From NCBI GenBank assembly GCA_013002105.1, contig JABDKS010000721.1:1-8713 (forward strand): a stretch of DNA of 8,713 nucleotides, in the 5' to 3' direction. The notes beneath the pieces are model-generated. The model saw nothing but the letters and a program-made list of their open reading frames with translations, did not search any database and was not told the origin of the DNA. The DNA is from Pirellulaceae bacterium. GTDB taxonomy: Bacteria > Planctomycetota > Planctomycetia > Pirellulales > Pirellulaceae. This document shows positions 7,405 to 8,713 of this stretch, in pieces. How positions within the stretch are numbered: the first letter of the stretch is position 1; every line of letters starts with the position of its first letter. A program made the translations under genes and the position numbers.

Positions 7405-8713
7405 ATGCTCCCACCGCAATTGACAACTCCACACTTTGCCAATTCTCCTTCAAGTTTCGGGGGTCTGTGCGCCCTCCTGCAGGTAGTTCTTTGCCTGTTG
7501 ATGCACAGTCCGGCCTACGCGCAAGTCGAGGATAGAAAGGAGCAGGCGTTTGGTGAAAACAAAGTTGTTTCTCGTGAACGCAGTTCGGATTCAGTCGACG
7601 GAGTACCCGCAGGTGACTCGCGGCACTACGAAAAATGGATCATGCCACTTTTGCGGCAAGCCTGCTTCGATTGTCACAGCGGGGATAGCGTGGAGGGGAA
7701 CTTCCGAGCCGATCAGCTTGATCCCGATTTGGTCGGCGGCAAAGACGGTGGTGGCAAAGACATTTCCTGGTGGTTGGAGGTGTACTCGGTTCTCAGCAAG
7801 GGCGAGATGCCACCGCCCGAGTCAAGCGAACTCACCGACGCTCAGCGAACCCGTATCGTTGATTGGCTTGCAACCGAGATTCAGGCAGCAGAAATACAAC
7901 GCCAGTCCAGTGCGAATCACTCTTCGTTTCGACGGCTGACTCGCTACGAATACAACTACGCACTTCAGGATCTACTCCGGGTCCCGTGGACATTCGCAGA
8001 CGATCTGCCTGCCGAAGCAAGTGGTGAGAATGCGTTCGAGAACAATGCAGCGTCGTTGCATATGTCGGTGAAGCAGGTGGAGACGTACCACCAGCTCGCG
8101 CTGAAAGCATTGCGCCGAATCACGGTCCGTGGTGATCGACCCTCAAGCGTGCATTGGGCGGTCTCCATGAAATCCGCCTTCCAGCGTGAAAAGAATCGTC
8201 ATGACCGAAGCATTCAATCGATCAAAGAAAAATACAAGGATATGCCGGACAAACAAGCCGAGCAGATCGAGCGCCTCAATGAGCGATTCCAGGCACCTGC
8301 CGACAGGTCGCATTACCTGGATCTTACAACAGGGCTGAGAGCCGAAGTTGACTGGAGTTATCGCAAGGCAGAGTATGCGGTCGGTCACAGCAAAACTTAC
8401 CAACCGATGCCGGAGCCAGGTTCGCACTTCGCCGTGGTGCATCCTGGAGCCAGACAGGCTCTCACCGTCGAACTTGGCGACAGGTTGCCGGACAAGGGAA
8501 CGATGCGTGTTCGCGTTCGCGCGTCGCGTGCCAAGGGTGCGGACCAACGCATTTCAAGCTTGCAACTGCATTTCGGGTTTCAGGCAACCGACCAAGGTCG
8601 ATCGATCAAACGCGTTAGCGGGCAGGACGTACCAATTCAATCTTCGTTCGGGCAGCCGGAAATCTACCAGTGGGATGTCCCCCTGAGCGAAATCGAACAC
8701 CGCAACACCTATC
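7405..8713 (+). CDS. Secreted PSCyt1/DUF1587-type planctomycete c-type cytochrome protein, 3' end outside window
   Basis: The frame is open from a TGA at 7339 to the window edge, and ATG 7405 gives 436 codons. Residues 1-39 form a signal peptide with a hydrophobic core at 20-33 and the cleavage box SPAYA before Gln40. A haem-binding motif CFDCH (Cys87, Cys90, His91) follows the family pattern MPLLRQACFDCHSG, and GEMPPP (Met135) is the likely second iron ligand, so this is a planctomycete cytochrome C domain (PSCyt1, PF07635). DUF1587 begins near residue 174 with FRRLTRYEYNYALQDLL. After it comes a charged, helical, possibly coiled stretch (about 270-315), then a beta-rich region with MRVRVRASRA (about 370-436). 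Relatives normally continue into DUF1595, DUF1592, DUF1588 and DUF1585, expected past the edge. Function is unknown; an extracytoplasmic redox role is inference. No ribosome-binding site is evident. ATG 7501 would remove the signal peptide, so 7405 is preferred. Confidence 0.9.
   Translation, partial: MLPPQLTTPHFANSPSSFGGLCALLQVVLCLLMHSPAYAQVEDRKEQAFGENKVVSRERSSDSVDGVPAGDSRHYEKWIMPLLRQACFDCHSGDSVEGNFRADQLDPDLVGGKDGGGKDISWWLEVYSVLSKGEMPPPESSELTDAQRTRIVDWLATEIQAAEIQRQSSANHSSFRRLTRYEYNYALQDLLRVPWTFADDLPAEASGENAFENNAASLHMSVKQVETYHQLALKALRRITVRGDRPSSVHWAVSMKSAFQREKNRHDRSIQSIKEKYKDMPDKQAEQIERLNERFQAPADRSHYLDLTTGLRAEVDWSYRKAEYAVGHSKTYQPMPEPGSHFAVVHPGARQALTVELGDRLPDKGTMRVRVRASRAKGADQRISSLQLHFGFQATDQGRSIKRVSGQDVPIQSSFGQPEIYQWDVPLSEIEHRNTY

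Noticed and set aside
7227..7442. 71-codon minus-strand frame upstream of the cytochrome gene
   Set aside because: It overlaps the start and signal peptide of the cytochrome gene and has no family-like motif.
8143..8547. 134-codon minus-strand frame opposite the cytochrome gene
   Set aside because: It is antisense to a well-supported, family-typical reading frame and has no conserved motif.

Overview
The window looks like chromosomal DNA from a marine planctomycete of the Rhodopirellula/Pirellulaceae type. This is inferred from gene content: a CTPTR-type sulfatase with an extra C-terminal domain, small secreted alpha/beta hydrolases, an SBBP-repeat protein, a membrane-anchored prenyltransferase/squalene-oxidase-repeat protein, and a PSCyt1/DUF1587 cytochrome protein. 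Moderate GC, little evidence of Shine-Dalgarno sequences and signal peptides on most products agree. No species can be named from the sequence alone.

Layout. Positions 1-242 hold the 3' end of an alpha/beta hydrolase (BD-FAE-like esterase). Positions 243-530 hold no intact gene. They contain a signal-peptide-like reading frame cut by a TAG (285-350) and a long inverted repeat (421-498). Three genes follow on the plus strand with short gaps of 88 and 56 nt: a secreted sulfatase (531-2342), a secreted alpha/beta hydrolase (2431-3402) and a secreted seven-repeat SBBP beta-propeller protein (3459-5000). They could form one transcription unit. A hairpin at 5057-5078 separates them from a convergent minus-strand gene (5093-6559, possibly starting further upstream) for a membrane-anchored alpha/alpha-barrel protein. 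An approximately 845-nt stretch without a convincing gene (6560-7404) contains a perfect operator-like palindrome. The window ends inside a plus-strand gene for a large secreted c-type cytochrome protein (7405 to the edge).

How they may work together (inference). The sulfatase and the two hydrolases would act outside the cytoplasm, removing sulfate and ester groups, probably from marine polysaccharides or related esters. The SBBP propeller could be a surface binding or scaffold protein. The alpha/alpha-barrel and cytochrome proteins belong to families expanded in planctomycetes whose exact roles are unknown, and nothing here ties them functionally to the hydrolase genes.

I did not find a clear, previously undescribed multi-gene system. 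The most useful leads are non-coding: the inverted repeat and interrupted signal peptide upstream of the sulfatase, the palindrome at 6841-6858, and the ambiguous coding status of 6560-7016.
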